Below, in pieces: positions 8,246 through 16,232 of a DNA stretch of 64,000 nucleotides. The notes below the pieces were generated by a model. That model was given only the letters and a program-made list of their open reading frames with translations. It was not told where the DNA came from and searched no databases. This stretch comes from an uncultured Candidatus Melainabacteria bacterium (GTDB lineage: Bacteria > Cyanobacteriota > Vampirovibrionia > Gastranaerophilales > Gastranaerophilaceae): the NCBI GenBank assembly GCA_934700385.1, contig CAKUXO010000008.1, positions 1 to 64,000 on the forward strand. Reading direction: 5' to 3'. Each line of letters begins with the position of its first letter. The stretch's first letter is position 1. The position numbers and the translations under genes were made by a program.

Positions 8246-8274
8246 AGCGCCAAACGAAACTTTGGCGCTTTTCT
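8246..8274 (+). terminator. intrinsic terminator after the SPOR gene
   Basis: AGCGCCAAA (8246-8254) pairs with TTTGGCGCT (8261-8269) around a 6-nt loop, followed by TTTTCTTTT. Confidence 0.85.
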
Positions 8275-8306
8275 TTTGTTTATTTATTTTGATTAATATT
8301 TCCATA

Positions 8307-8340
8307 AGAAAATCCCCAAACTTTCGTTTGAGGATTTTCT
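8307..8340 (-). terminator. hairpin downstream of the TpsA gene
   Basis: AGAAAATCC (8307-8315) pairs with GGATTTTCT (8332-8340), with an inner CAAAC/GTTTG stem and TTTC loop. It lies 27 bp past the TpsA stop. The U-tract on the minus strand is weak, so termination efficiency is uncertain. Confidence 0.5.
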
Positions 8341-8366
8341 ATTAAAGAATTTTAATTATTTAATTA

Positions 8367-11300
8367 TTATTCTTTTTCTTCATCTCTTTGAGTGCCAGCG
8401 TCAGAATTAGCACCATCAGCAGATAAGTCAACTTTTGCAGCTGCAGACATTATGTTAGAAGTTTGATCCATTGTATTGTCTGAAACTTTTGATGTTTTAG
8501 AGATTTCAACTTGTTCTCTAGGAATTTTGATTTGATTAATCATTGAATCTACAACATCATCAACTGTATCATCTGAAGGTCTTACATCTGGAAGATCTGG
8601 GCAGTCACCTGTTGGTCTTTGGTAAACTAAGATGAAGTCTTCATCTGTATCACCGAAGTTAATTGTATGTTTTTCATTAACATCAATTGGACCATCAGGA
8701 CCATTATAAGTTCCTGGAACATAACTTCCTGTGTAATCAAAGTCTGATGGGTTTTTAGTGAAGTCATTATCTTGGTTAAAGCCCATATAATCTCTTACTT
8801 CGATATAACCTTTAGAAGGAGTACCTTCTGGTAAACCAGCGATTTGTTCAGGAGTAAGAACTACATCAGCTGCATACATTTTATCATTTGCATCTGTGAA
8901 TAATTTATCTGTAACGATTTTTGAAACAGCTAATTTATCATCTACAGCATTGATATGTACTTCAGGTCCTTCGTTAGCTTTAACTTGACCATCCCATTTT
9001 TCATTTTCAGCAGTTAATTCAATACCTGCGTCTTTATTAAATGCGTTTTTGATATCAAGAGTAATGCTACCATTTGTATTGTTTTTAGGAGTTGTTAATT
9101 TAGTTTTTGTGTTAACAACTAATTTTGTTTGATTAATGTCAAGAACTTGATCATTTGAAGCTGTGCCATTTTCTTTCACTTCAACATCTTGAGGGAATTT
9201 ATGGGCAGTTTGAGCTAAATCTGAAGCAACTGATTTTGTAACATCTTTAGTTGTTACGTTACCTTTTGCTTTAATTGTTGTGATTGTATCTTTAGCGTTT
9301 ACTGTTGCTTGTTTGATTGTCAAGTTATTCATAATAACATCGCCACCTTCTTCAGTTGTTGTGATGTTATTTTTTGGTGCTTTCAATGATGAATTAACAA
9401 ATTGGATATCACCTTTTGTTGTAAAGTTATTTGATTTACCAGCAATATAATCAACGTTAACTGATTTTAAGCTATCTTCACTTGTGAAGTTATTATCGCC
9501 TTTAGCGTTGAAAGTTAATCTTTCGCCATAAGTTAAAGTTGGCATTGTTGTTTTTTCAGCATTGATATCACCATTTGTTGAAGTGATATAAATGTTTTTA
9601 CCTGCTGTGATACCTGCAGTTTTGTCGATGTTAACATTTGCAGCACCTTGAGGACCAAATGTGATTGTTTCAAAAGATTTTAATGTTACATCGTTATTAG
9701 CATTAACAATAGCGTTATCTTTAACAAATAATGCGCCTTTTGTAGCTTCGCCATTGATGTTATGATCAGCTTTTAAGGTTGAATTGTTAATTGTTAAATT
9801 GCCTTCTTTAGCTAATAAGTTAATGTCATTTTTAGTATGAACATTAGATTTGTTAATAACATTTACATCACCTTTTGTTGAAGTAACGTTTAAGTTATTA
9901 GCGTCTGCAGTTTTAACAGTTTTTGTATATTTAACAGCTTTTGCAGTACCATCATCTACTAATGTGTCATCTGCATTTCTATCAAATTTTAATGTATAAG
10001 CTGCACGTTTCATTGTTGCGTTATCTAAAGTGAAATTACCATTTGTTTCAAGGTTGATATCACCACCAACTTTACCTTCAGAAGTTATAGGAGAGAAAGT
10101 TGTATTATTTGCGATTGTAACATTGTTTGTACCAGTTGTTCCATCGTTATAGAAATGAATTTCATCATAAACTAAGTTAGCGTTATCAATTTTTGTGTCT
10201 GTACCTTGAATAGATAATTTATCACCAGCAACAATTAAAGAAGAACCGCCATTTGCAGTTTTAATGTTAACTTTACCAGTTAAATTATTGTTAGAATCAG
10301 CTGCTTTAACGTTAACATTACCAGAAGCGTCGATATCAGCATTTGTTAAATCTACGCCATTTTTAGCTGATAATAAAACATTTTTAGCTTGACCGCTTAC
10401 TAATGTGTTTGATGCTTGAATTATAGAATTATTAACATCAACTTTGTTATCAGAAGTAACTTTTACGTCATTTTTAGCAATAATTTTAGAATTTTCAACT
10501 TTTGAAGTGCCTGAACCAGACATAATTCTAACAGCGCCAGCATTAGCAGCGTTAGCAGCAGTTGAAGTAGTACCAGCTGTCATAATTAAAGAATTTTTAA
10601 CTGTTGCATTTTTACCAGCTGAAATATAAACTTCACCACCATTTTGATTTTCAGTGTTGAAATTAGTTTTTGAAGCTACACTGCCGTCTTTGTTGTAAAC
10701 AGTACGTGTTCCTTCAATGTTGATTGTTTCAAGACGAGAATTGTCAACCAATACGTCATTTGAACCAACAATCATAATATCGCCATTTTCTTTGTTAACA
10801 AGTTTTGTACCTTTGATAACAGAATTAGCGATTTTAATATTTGAGTTTGCTGCGTTAGATTTATTAACGATATGAACATCACCTGAACGAATTGCTTGGG
10901 CGTCAGCAGCTAAGCCACTGTTGTTGATATCGATATTTCTAACAGCATTTGTTTTTGTATCATCTGCAACTTTATAACTATCTGAATAGCCATTTGCTAA
11001 GTAACCAAATGTTACACCGTCAGCAGTAATTAATTTTACGTTAGAGAATGAACTTCCGCCATAGTTATAATTACCACCTGTTCTTAATAAAGAATCTTTA
11101 TATTTGATGTTATCAGATAAGATTGAGATTGATTTATTAGGGTTGTTGTCGATAATGTTTCCGTTATTATCAAAATGAGCAAAAGTAGCGCCATCAAGAG
11201 AAATTGATGTTTTACCTTTTGCAACATTAATACCTGCTTTTTCAAAAGCTTCTGTGTAATTTGAATCAAAAGTGATATTACCATAGTTTCTGTTTTCACC

Positions 11301-11846
11301 ATTGATTTTAGCAACAGGAGAGAATTTATTTAATACACCTGTTTGATAATTATTTAATTCAGATTCAGACATTCCTTTAAGGTTTTTAGCGCCTTTAATA
11401 TCAAATGTTGAAGCTGTAAAAGAATTTAAATCAACCATTGAACCAGCACCAAATACGATACCAGCAGGGTTGATTAAAATAACTTTACTTGTTTGAGCAT
11501 AAGAATCACAATTTCCGTTCATACAAGAATTTGTAAGTTTACCAAGAATTTCTGATGCTTGACCGCCCAAAACACGGTTTATAATTGTTTGTGATAATCC
11601 TGAAAATCCGAAATTAACATGTTCATTAGCGCCTACGTTAAATCTGCTCCAATCAACTTGTCCAACTGAACCGGCAACACCAGAATTAACATTAACATCT
11701 AGTCTTGTACCATCTTCTTTGAAACCAACGTTATTTGTATTACCAATAACATCGCTTACAGAAGCAGCAAAAGTTGCAGCTGAAGATAATGATAGAAAAG
11801 CTAACATAGCGGTAAACGCTGTTAATTTTCTTTTAAATTGACTCAT
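8367..11846 (-). CDS. filamentous-haemagglutinin-type TpsA exoprotein
   Basis: 1159 aa from the preferred start. A Sec signal peptide (KRKLTAFTAMLAFLSLSS, ending ATFAA) leads to a TPS secretion domain over roughly residues 30-160, with NRVLGGQASEILGKL, ILINPAGIVFGAGSMVDL and ASTFDI, the classic haemagglutination-activity signature. The rest is a long beta-helix-like stretch rich in N, T, V, D and G. The very C-terminus is acidic, with no barrel, sorting signal or toxin domain that I recognise. The product should be exported to the surface by the adjacent TpsB, probably as an adhesin. The in-frame ATG at 11864 is not preferred, because the SD AAAGGGA lies inside that extension, 9 nt before the ATG at 11846. 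At 1159 aa it is short for an FHA-type adhesin. Confidence 0.9.
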   Translation of the reverse strand: MSQFKRKLTAFTAMLAFLSLSSAATFAASVSDVIGNTNNVGFKEDGTRLDVNVNSGVAGSVGQVDWSRFNVGANEHVNFGFSGLSQTIINRVLGGQASEILGKLTNSCMNGNCDSYAQTSKVILINPAGIVFGAGSMVDLNSFTASTFDIKGAKNLKGMSESELNNYQTGVLNKFSPVAKINGENRNYGNITFDSNYTEAFEKAGINVAKGKTSISLDGATFAHFDNNGNIIDNNPNKSISILSDNIKYKDSLLRTGGNYNYGGSSFSNVKLITADGVTFGYLANGYSDSYKVADDTKTNAVRNIDINNSGLAADAQAIRSGDVHIVNKSNAANSNIKIANSVIKGTKLVNKENGDIMIVGSNDVLVDNSRLETINIEGTRTVYNKDGSVASKTNFNTENQNGGEVYISAGKNATVKNSLIMTAGTTSTAANAANAGAVRIMSGSGTSKVENSKIIAKNDVKVTSDNKVDVNNSIIQASNTLVSGQAKNVLLSAKNGVDLTNADIDASGNVNVKAADSNNNLTGKVNIKTANGGSSLIVAGDKLSIQGTDTKIDNANLVYDEIHFYNDGTTGTNNVTIANNTTFSPITSEGKVGGDINLETNGNFTLDNATMKRAAYTLKFDRNADDTLVDDGTAKAVKYTKTVKTADANNLNVTSTKGDVNVINKSNVHTKNDINLLAKEGNLTINNSTLKADHNINGEATKGALFVKDNAIVNANNDVTLKSFETITFGPQGAANVNIDKTAGITAGKNIYITSTNGDINAEKTTMPTLTYGERLTFNAKGDNNFTSEDSLKSVNVDYIAGKSNNFTTKGDIQFVNSSLKAPKNNITTTEEGGDVIMNNLTIKQATVNAKDTITTIKAKGNVTTKDVTKSVASDLAQTAHKFPQDVEVKENGTASNDQVLDINQTKLVVNTKTKLTTPKNNTNGSITLDIKNAFNKDAGIELTAENEKWDGQVKANEGPEVHINAVDDKLAVSKIVTDKLFTDANDKMYAADVVLTPEQIAGLPEGTPSKGYIEVRDYMGFNQDNDFTKNPSDFDYTGSYVPGTYNGPDGPIDVNEKHTINFGDTDEDFILVYQRPTGDCPDLPDVRPSDDTVDDVVDSMINQIKIPREQVEISKTSKVSDNTMDQTSNIMSAAAKVDLSADGANSDAGTQRDEEKE

Positions 11847-11969
11847 TATATGGTTCCCTTTCATAAACTTTCATCAATCCATATGCTTTTATATTAAATA
11901 AAAACCACGTGAACCCAAAAAGTTTTCAAAAATAATACTCATTTTTACAAAAATTAACAATCTTTTTTT

Positions 11970-11998
11970 ATAATACAGAAATATTTTTATTTTGACAA
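11970..11998 (-). promoter_or_regulatory. promoter of the TpsA gene
   Basis: On the minus strand TTGTCA (complement of 11993-11998) and TATTAT (complement of 11970-11975) are 17 nt apart. The predicted start near 11963 leaves a leader of about 117 nt. Confidence 0.6.
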
Positions 11999-12014
11999 GG
12001 ATTTTTTTTCAAAA

Positions 12015-12038
12015 AAGTATATACTGAAGTATATACAA
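12015..12038. promoter_or_regulatory. tandem palindromic repeats in the tpsA-tpsB divergent region
   Basis: Two 12-nt direct repeats, AAGTATATACTG and AAGTATATACAA, each contain the self-complementary GTATATAC (12017-12024 and 12029-12036). They sit between the two divergent promoters and could bind a dimeric regulator controlling both genes. The rest of the 350-bp gap is AT-rich, with no gene that I can support. Confidence 0.4.
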
Positions 12039-12120
12039 AATTAATTTTTCTTAATAATATAGCAAAAAATATTTTTCAGGATTCTTATAATAACATTAGA
12101 AAAATCATCAATTTAATTTA

Positions 12121-12149
12121 TTGTGTGGATTTTTTATATGTTCTATAAT
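12121..12149 (+). promoter_or_regulatory. promoter of the TpsB gene
   Basis: TTGTGT (12121-12126) and TATAAT (12144-12149) are separated by 17 nt. The predicted leader of about 50 nt can form a small hairpin (GCAC 12158-12161 with GTGC 12173-12176). Confidence 0.5.
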
Positions 12150-12207
12150 TTATTTACGCACAGTGAAGAAAAGTGCCCCGATAGCTAGTTAAAGGAATTT
12201 GAAAAAA

Positions 12208-13980
12208 GTGTATAAAACTATCTTTACAAAAAAAGCAAAAATAAATACCATCGCTCTAGCTGCATGTCTTGTATTAACAACTTCAACCGTGTTTGCAGGT
12301 CCCGAGGCAGGTATGCCGATGATACCAAACAGCATTGGTAACTTTGACGCCGGTGTTGTTGACCAAACTAACTTACGTCAAATTAAAGACTACGAACAAA
12401 AAGTTCGTGACGATAGAGAAAAAGAACACGTTGACGAAAAAATCGAAATGAACCGTGAAATGAAAGATAGAATGCAAGATTTACCTAATAAAGAGGTATC
12501 TTTTAAACTTAATTCTATCCACATCACAGGTAACACAGAATACACAGAAGAACAGCTTATGAACCTTGTTTGTCAAAAAGTTGGCAACGAGGTTACAATT
12601 AATGACTTAATCGGTATGGCAAACGCTATCACCGAACACTACCAAAAGAATGGTTATATTTCAACAACAGCCTATTTACCACCTCAAAAAGTTGAAGATG
12701 GTAACGTTGAAATTGTTGTTTTAGAAGGTAAATATGGAAATATTAAAATCGAAGGCAACAAATGGGCAAGACAAAGATTTTTAAACGCAACATATTTAAA
12801 AGATAAAAACATTCAAGAAGATAAAGTTTTAAACGTTGCAGACATTCAAGAATCACTTCGTGAAATAAACGCTCTTGACTATATTAAAGGTGCGGTTTCA
12901 TTACAAGACAACGAAGATTCTGAACAATATACAGATTTAACATTAAATGTTAAAGATAGATTTCCAATCGACTTCGACTTTCGTTTTGATAACCAAGGTC
13001 GTTCTTCAGTTGGTTTAAACCGTTATGTAATCTTTGCCGGTATGAGCAACTTAACAGGTTTTGGCGATCAATTATTATCAACAACTTCTTTAGCTAGAAG
13101 TTCATTTGGTCAAGGTGTATTTTATTCAGTACCAATCGGCAGACACGAAACAAAATTAAATGTCGGCTATTCATATTCAGGTACAAGACTTGACAAAGGT
13201 CTTAAAGACCTTGATATCAAAGGTAAATCACACAGTTTCTATATTGATTTATCAAGACGTTTAGTTAAAACCGAAAACTATAAATTATATGGCGACGTTG
13301 CATTTGATATGAGAAACACAAATACAACTTTAAAAGGCTATGATTTATATGGTTATAGAACACGTTCAATCAAACTTAACTTAACCAACGTTAAAGATGA
13401 CCTTTATGGTAAATGGTTTGCAAACGTAGGTGTTGCAAAAGGTATCGATATTTTTGGTGCTTCAAACAACGCTTATGGTTCAAGAAAAATGCCTACAAAC
13501 AGAATGTTTAAAGTTCAAGCGTCTATAACAAGACTTCAAGTTCTTCCTTGGAGAATGATGGGTATTTTAACCGCAAATGGTCAATGGACAAACAGAGATG
13601 TTTGGTATTCAGATAAAATGCAAATAGGTGGTATTTCAAGTGTAAGAGGTTTTGAAGAAGGTTACTTCTTAAGAGATTATGGTGTTAACGCTTCTGCTGA
13701 ACTTAGAGCGCCAATACCATTTTTAAATCACTTACCAGATAAACTTAGATTTATTGATGATTCAATCAGATTAGCAGCTTTCTGCGATTTAGGTTGGTTT
13801 GGTGATTACTCCTATGACTTGCCAAGTTCTCAATTTGTAATGAGTGTCGGCGGTGGTTTAATCTTAAAAATGACAAGATATTTATCAGGTAACGTTTACT
13901 TCGGTGTTCCGGTTGTAAATAGACCAGATAATGCTTCAAGTTTCAGAGTTCACTTTATGATTACATCAAACATTCTATAG
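12208..13980 (+). CDS. TpsB/ShlB/FhaC-family outer-membrane transporter
   Basis: 590 aa. A signal peptide (KINTIALAACLVLTTSTVFA) is followed by a Gln/Glu/Arg/Lys-rich helix. POTRA domains lie at about 95-240 (SFKLNSIHITGNTEYTEEQL, ITEHYQKNGYISTTAYLPP). A 16-strand-type beta barrel of about 350 residues then carries the conserved loop-6 motif SVRGF near residue 477. It exports the TpsA partner across the outer membrane in two-partner secretion. The start is ambiguous. A TTG at 12199 lies only 2 nt from the SD (AAAGGA, 12191-12196), while the GTG at 12208 lies 11 nt away and is preferred. It is divergent from its likely substrate gene. Confidence 0.93.
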   Translation: MYKTIFTKKAKINTIALAACLVLTTSTVFAGPEAGMPMIPNSIGNFDAGVVDQTNLRQIKDYEQKVRDDREKEHVDEKIEMNREMKDRMQDLPNKEVSFKLNSIHITGNTEYTEEQLMNLVCQKVGNEVTINDLIGMANAITEHYQKNGYISTTAYLPPQKVEDGNVEIVVLEGKYGNIKIEGNKWARQRFLNATYLKDKNIQEDKVLNVADIQESLREINALDYIKGAVSLQDNEDSEQYTDLTLNVKDRFPIDFDFRFDNQGRSSVGLNRYVIFAGMSNLTGFGDQLLSTTSLARSSFGQGVFYSVPIGRHETKLNVGYSYSGTRLDKGLKDLDIKGKSHSFYIDLSRRLVKTENYKLYGDVAFDMRNTNTTLKGYDLYGYRTRSIKLNLTNVKDDLYGKWFANVGVAKGIDIFGASNNAYGSRKMPTNRMFKVQASITRLQVLPWRMMGILTANGQWTNRDVWYSDKMQIGGISSVRGFEEGYFLRDYGVNASAELRAPIPFLNHLPDKLRFIDDSIRLAAFCDLGWFGDYSYDLPSSQFVMSVGGGLILKMTRYLSGNVYFGVPVVNRPDNASSFRVHFMITSNIL

Positions 13981-13995
13981 TGTAAAAATATATTT

Positions 13996-14026
13996 AAAAA
14001 GAACCCTAGAAAATAGGGTTCTTTTT
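13996..14026 (+). terminator. intrinsic terminator of the TpsB gene
   Basis: AAAAAGAACCCTA (13996-14008) pairs with TAGGGTTCTTTTT (14014-14026) around GAAAA, ending in a T run. Confidence 0.9.
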
Positions 14027-14064
14027 TTATGGCAATTTTTTGTATTCAGATGTTTTAAAAAAGT

Positions 14065-15030
14065 ATGCAACAAATTTTATTTAAGCCATTCACCAATTCC
14101 CCAACTAAAATATTTAAAAATAACAACATAGATAATTCATCCACCCCTTTGAATTATCTTAAAAAAGATGAATTTAAAAAATCAAACGCAATTATTTTAC
14201 CTAAAGACACGATAAATTTTACATCATCTAATATTAAACTAAAACAAAACTTATCTTTTAAAGATATTAATGACCAAGAGCTTGAAATAACTAAAATAGG
14301 TAAAAACGGCATTATAAAAGCAAAAATGCCAAAATATTTATATCATTTAACTTCAAGAGAATCGTTCAATGAAATTTTAAAATCAAGAACAATTTTGCCA
14401 TCTAAAAGAGAACAACTAAAAGGAGTTTATCTTTTTGATAGAGATAATTTTATCGATTTTTATCCTAATACAGAAATTGGCGGAAAAAAATATGATTTAA
14501 TAAGTTCAATGCTATTGCAAGCTCGAGCAAATAGAGATGGCAAACTTGAAGCATCAGATGGAAGATATGTTTTAATTAAACTTCCAACAAAAGAGCTTTT
14601 AGAAAAAGATGATATCAGAATAAGAAAACAAGAAGAATATTTTAATTTTGCTCAAAAACTTGAAGAAATAAGATATAAATTAAATGATTATGAAAAATAT
14701 TTTATAAACACAATGGATAAAGAAGATTTAGAAAATCTTAAAAAAGAAATCAAAGAAAAGAATTTAATGGATGACAATGAAATAGAACAATTTTTTAAAG
14801 ATTTTAAAAAACAAATCAAAAAAGGGTATTCTATTTTTGAAGCGTCAGATGGGGATTTTAAAAACAAAATCTCAATTGAATATGCTTTTAAATCTCCAAT
14901 TAATCTTGATGAATTACAAGAAAAAAATGTAATTTATTTTGATGAATATGAATTATTTACCTGTTTTACTTATGATTTTGAAAAAATCAGAAGAATTTTT
15001 AGCGGCGTATTTGATGAAGCCTATTGTTGA
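14065..15030 (+). CDS. orphan protein, possible ADP-ribosyltransferase-like fold
   Basis: 321 aa, cytoplasmic or secreted by an unknown route; no signal peptide or membrane helix. An N-terminal 90 residues rich in Asn, Lys and Phe includes TINFTSSNIK. It leads to PKYLYHLTSRESFNEILKSR (about 92-112) and LKGVYLFDRDNF. The pattern YHLT-x(n)-IL-x-(3-6)-P followed by GVYLF recalls proteins of the ADP-ribosyltransferase superfamily (DarT, KptA and related toxins), where the first His contacts NAD. I cannot place the catalytic Glu, so this is a weak fold-level hint. The C-terminal half is highly charged and helical. There is no SD before the ATG. It converges on the GspF gene with a 10-bp overlap. 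Confidence 0.6.
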   Translation: MQQILFKPFTNSPTKIFKNNNIDNSSTPLNYLKKDEFKKSNAIILPKDTINFTSSNIKLKQNLSFKDINDQELEITKIGKNGIIKAKMPKYLYHLTSRESFNEILKSRTILPSKREQLKGVYLFDRDNFIDFYPNTEIGGKKYDLISSMLLQARANRDGKLEASDGRYVLIKLPTKELLEKDDIRIRKQEEYFNFAQKLEEIRYKLNDYEKYFINTMDKEDLENLKKEIKEKNLMDDNEIEQFFKDFKKQIKKGYSIFEASDGDFKNKISIEYAFKSPINLDELQEKNVIYFDEYELFTCFTYDFEKIRRIFSGVFDEAYC

Positions 15031-16232
15031 TACGCTTGGAATAATGGAAGATATAAAGCTAAACCTAAAATACCAACAATAACCCCAATTAAAATCATCA
15101 AAACAGGTTCAATGATTTTTGTAAAACCATCAATTACAGCATCTAGCTTTTTATCAATAAAATTAACACAATGATATAATGAATCGCCCAAACGACCAGA
15201 TTGTTCGCCTGTTGCAATCATAAATGTAAGCATTTTTGGAACTTGCTCAACTTTTTTTAGGGCAACAGAAAGGTGTTGACCTTGTTGAACTTTTGCTGCA
15301 ACTTGTAAAATAGCATTTTTCAATAAGAAATTATCCATTGTTAAATTAGCAAGAGAAAGACAGTTAACAATCGGAATACCTGCTTCATAAGAAACTTGTA
15401 ATACAGCGATAAAGTTTGAAAAATTTGAAAACTTCATCATTTCAGATAACATCGGAATATGAAGAACAAATTTATCTAACATCTTTCTAAAAGATGGCGT
15501 TTTATATGCTTGATTAAGGGCAATTATACCAGAACCCACGACAATTATACAAACAATCCAATATTGTTTCATAAATAAGCCTGCGTCCATACAAGCCCTT
15601 GTAATCCAAGGTAATTCTTTACCTAAGTTATTAAACATTTCATCAAATGCCGGAAATACAAAAACAAGCATAATGATAACCGCAACAATTGCAAGTAAAA
15701 CAACGATACTAGGATAAATCAATGCACCGATTACTTTACCTTTAACATTATCTTGTTTCTTTAAAAGTTCTAACATACGAACCAAGGTTTTATCAAGTTC
15801 CCCTGAATCTTCACCTGCTTTTACAAGACCAATATAAACTTTTCCAAAAATATTTCTATATTTTTCTAAAGTTTCACCTAAGGTTGCACCACCGATAATT
15901 TGTTTTCTAAATTCGCCCGTAATGTTTCTAATTTTAGCTGAATCAGAATTTTGTTCAATAAACATTAAGGCTTCAATAATTGGAATACCGGTTGAAGTAA
16001 GAATTTCTAGGGTTGAAGTAAAATCAATTTTTTCTCTTAAACTTAGAGCTTGAACAAGTCCTTTATTTGATTTTTTGCCACCTTTTTTGCTTTGAGTGCT
16101 ATCAACAATTGATGTAGGAGTTAAGCTCATATCTCTCAATTTTCTTCTTGCTTGAGAGGCATCTTGAGCTTCAATGTTTCCTTTTACAACTGTTTTATTA
16201 TTTTTTAATGCAGTATATGAAAATATCGCCAT
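15021..16232 (-). CDS. type II secretion/type IV pilus inner-membrane platform protein (GspF/PilC)
   Basis: 403 aa. Two homologous T2SSF domains, at about 70-190 and 275-395, each begin with a motif of the type FTSTLEILTSTGIPIIEAL and FSNFIAVLQVSYEAGIPIVN. Three hydrophobic segments lie at about 168-192, 218-240 and 370-395. The protein forms the inner-membrane platform that couples the assembly ATPase to pilin extraction. Its start codon shares one base with the GspE/PilB stop (16232), so the two are translationally coupled. It is the last gene of the C-D-E-F-ordered operon. Whether the machine builds a pilus or a secretion pseudopilus cannot be decided from this gene alone. Confidence 0.95.
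   Translation of the reverse strand: MAIFSYTALKNNKTVVKGNIEAQDASQARRKLRDMSLTPTSIVDSTQSKKGGKKSNKGLVQALSLREKIDFTSTLEILTSTGIPIIEALMFIEQNSDSAKIRNITGEFRKQIIGGATLGETLEKYRNIFGKVYIGLVKAGEDSGELDKTLVRMLELLKKQDNVKGKVIGALIYPSIVVLLAIVAVIIMLVFVFPAFDEMFNNLGKELPWITRACMDAGLFMKQYWIVCIIVVGSGIIALNQAYKTPSFRKMLDKFVLHIPMLSEMMKFSNFSNFIAVLQVSYEAGIPIVNCLSLANLTMDNFLLKNAILQVAAKVQQGQHLSVALKKVEQVPKMLTFMIATGEQSGRLGDSLYHCVNFIDKKLDAVIDGFTKIIEPVLMILIGVIVGILGLALYLPLFQAYQQ

Noticed and set aside
10444..10629. Open frame within the TpsA gene on the plus strand
   Set aside because: Shadow of a long, compositionally biased gene; no SD and no family likeness.
12150..12207. Riboswitch in the tpsB leader (c-di-GMP-type motif considered)
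   Set aside because: Only a weak 4-bp hairpin can be drawn and the diagnostic tetraloop and receptor features are absent.
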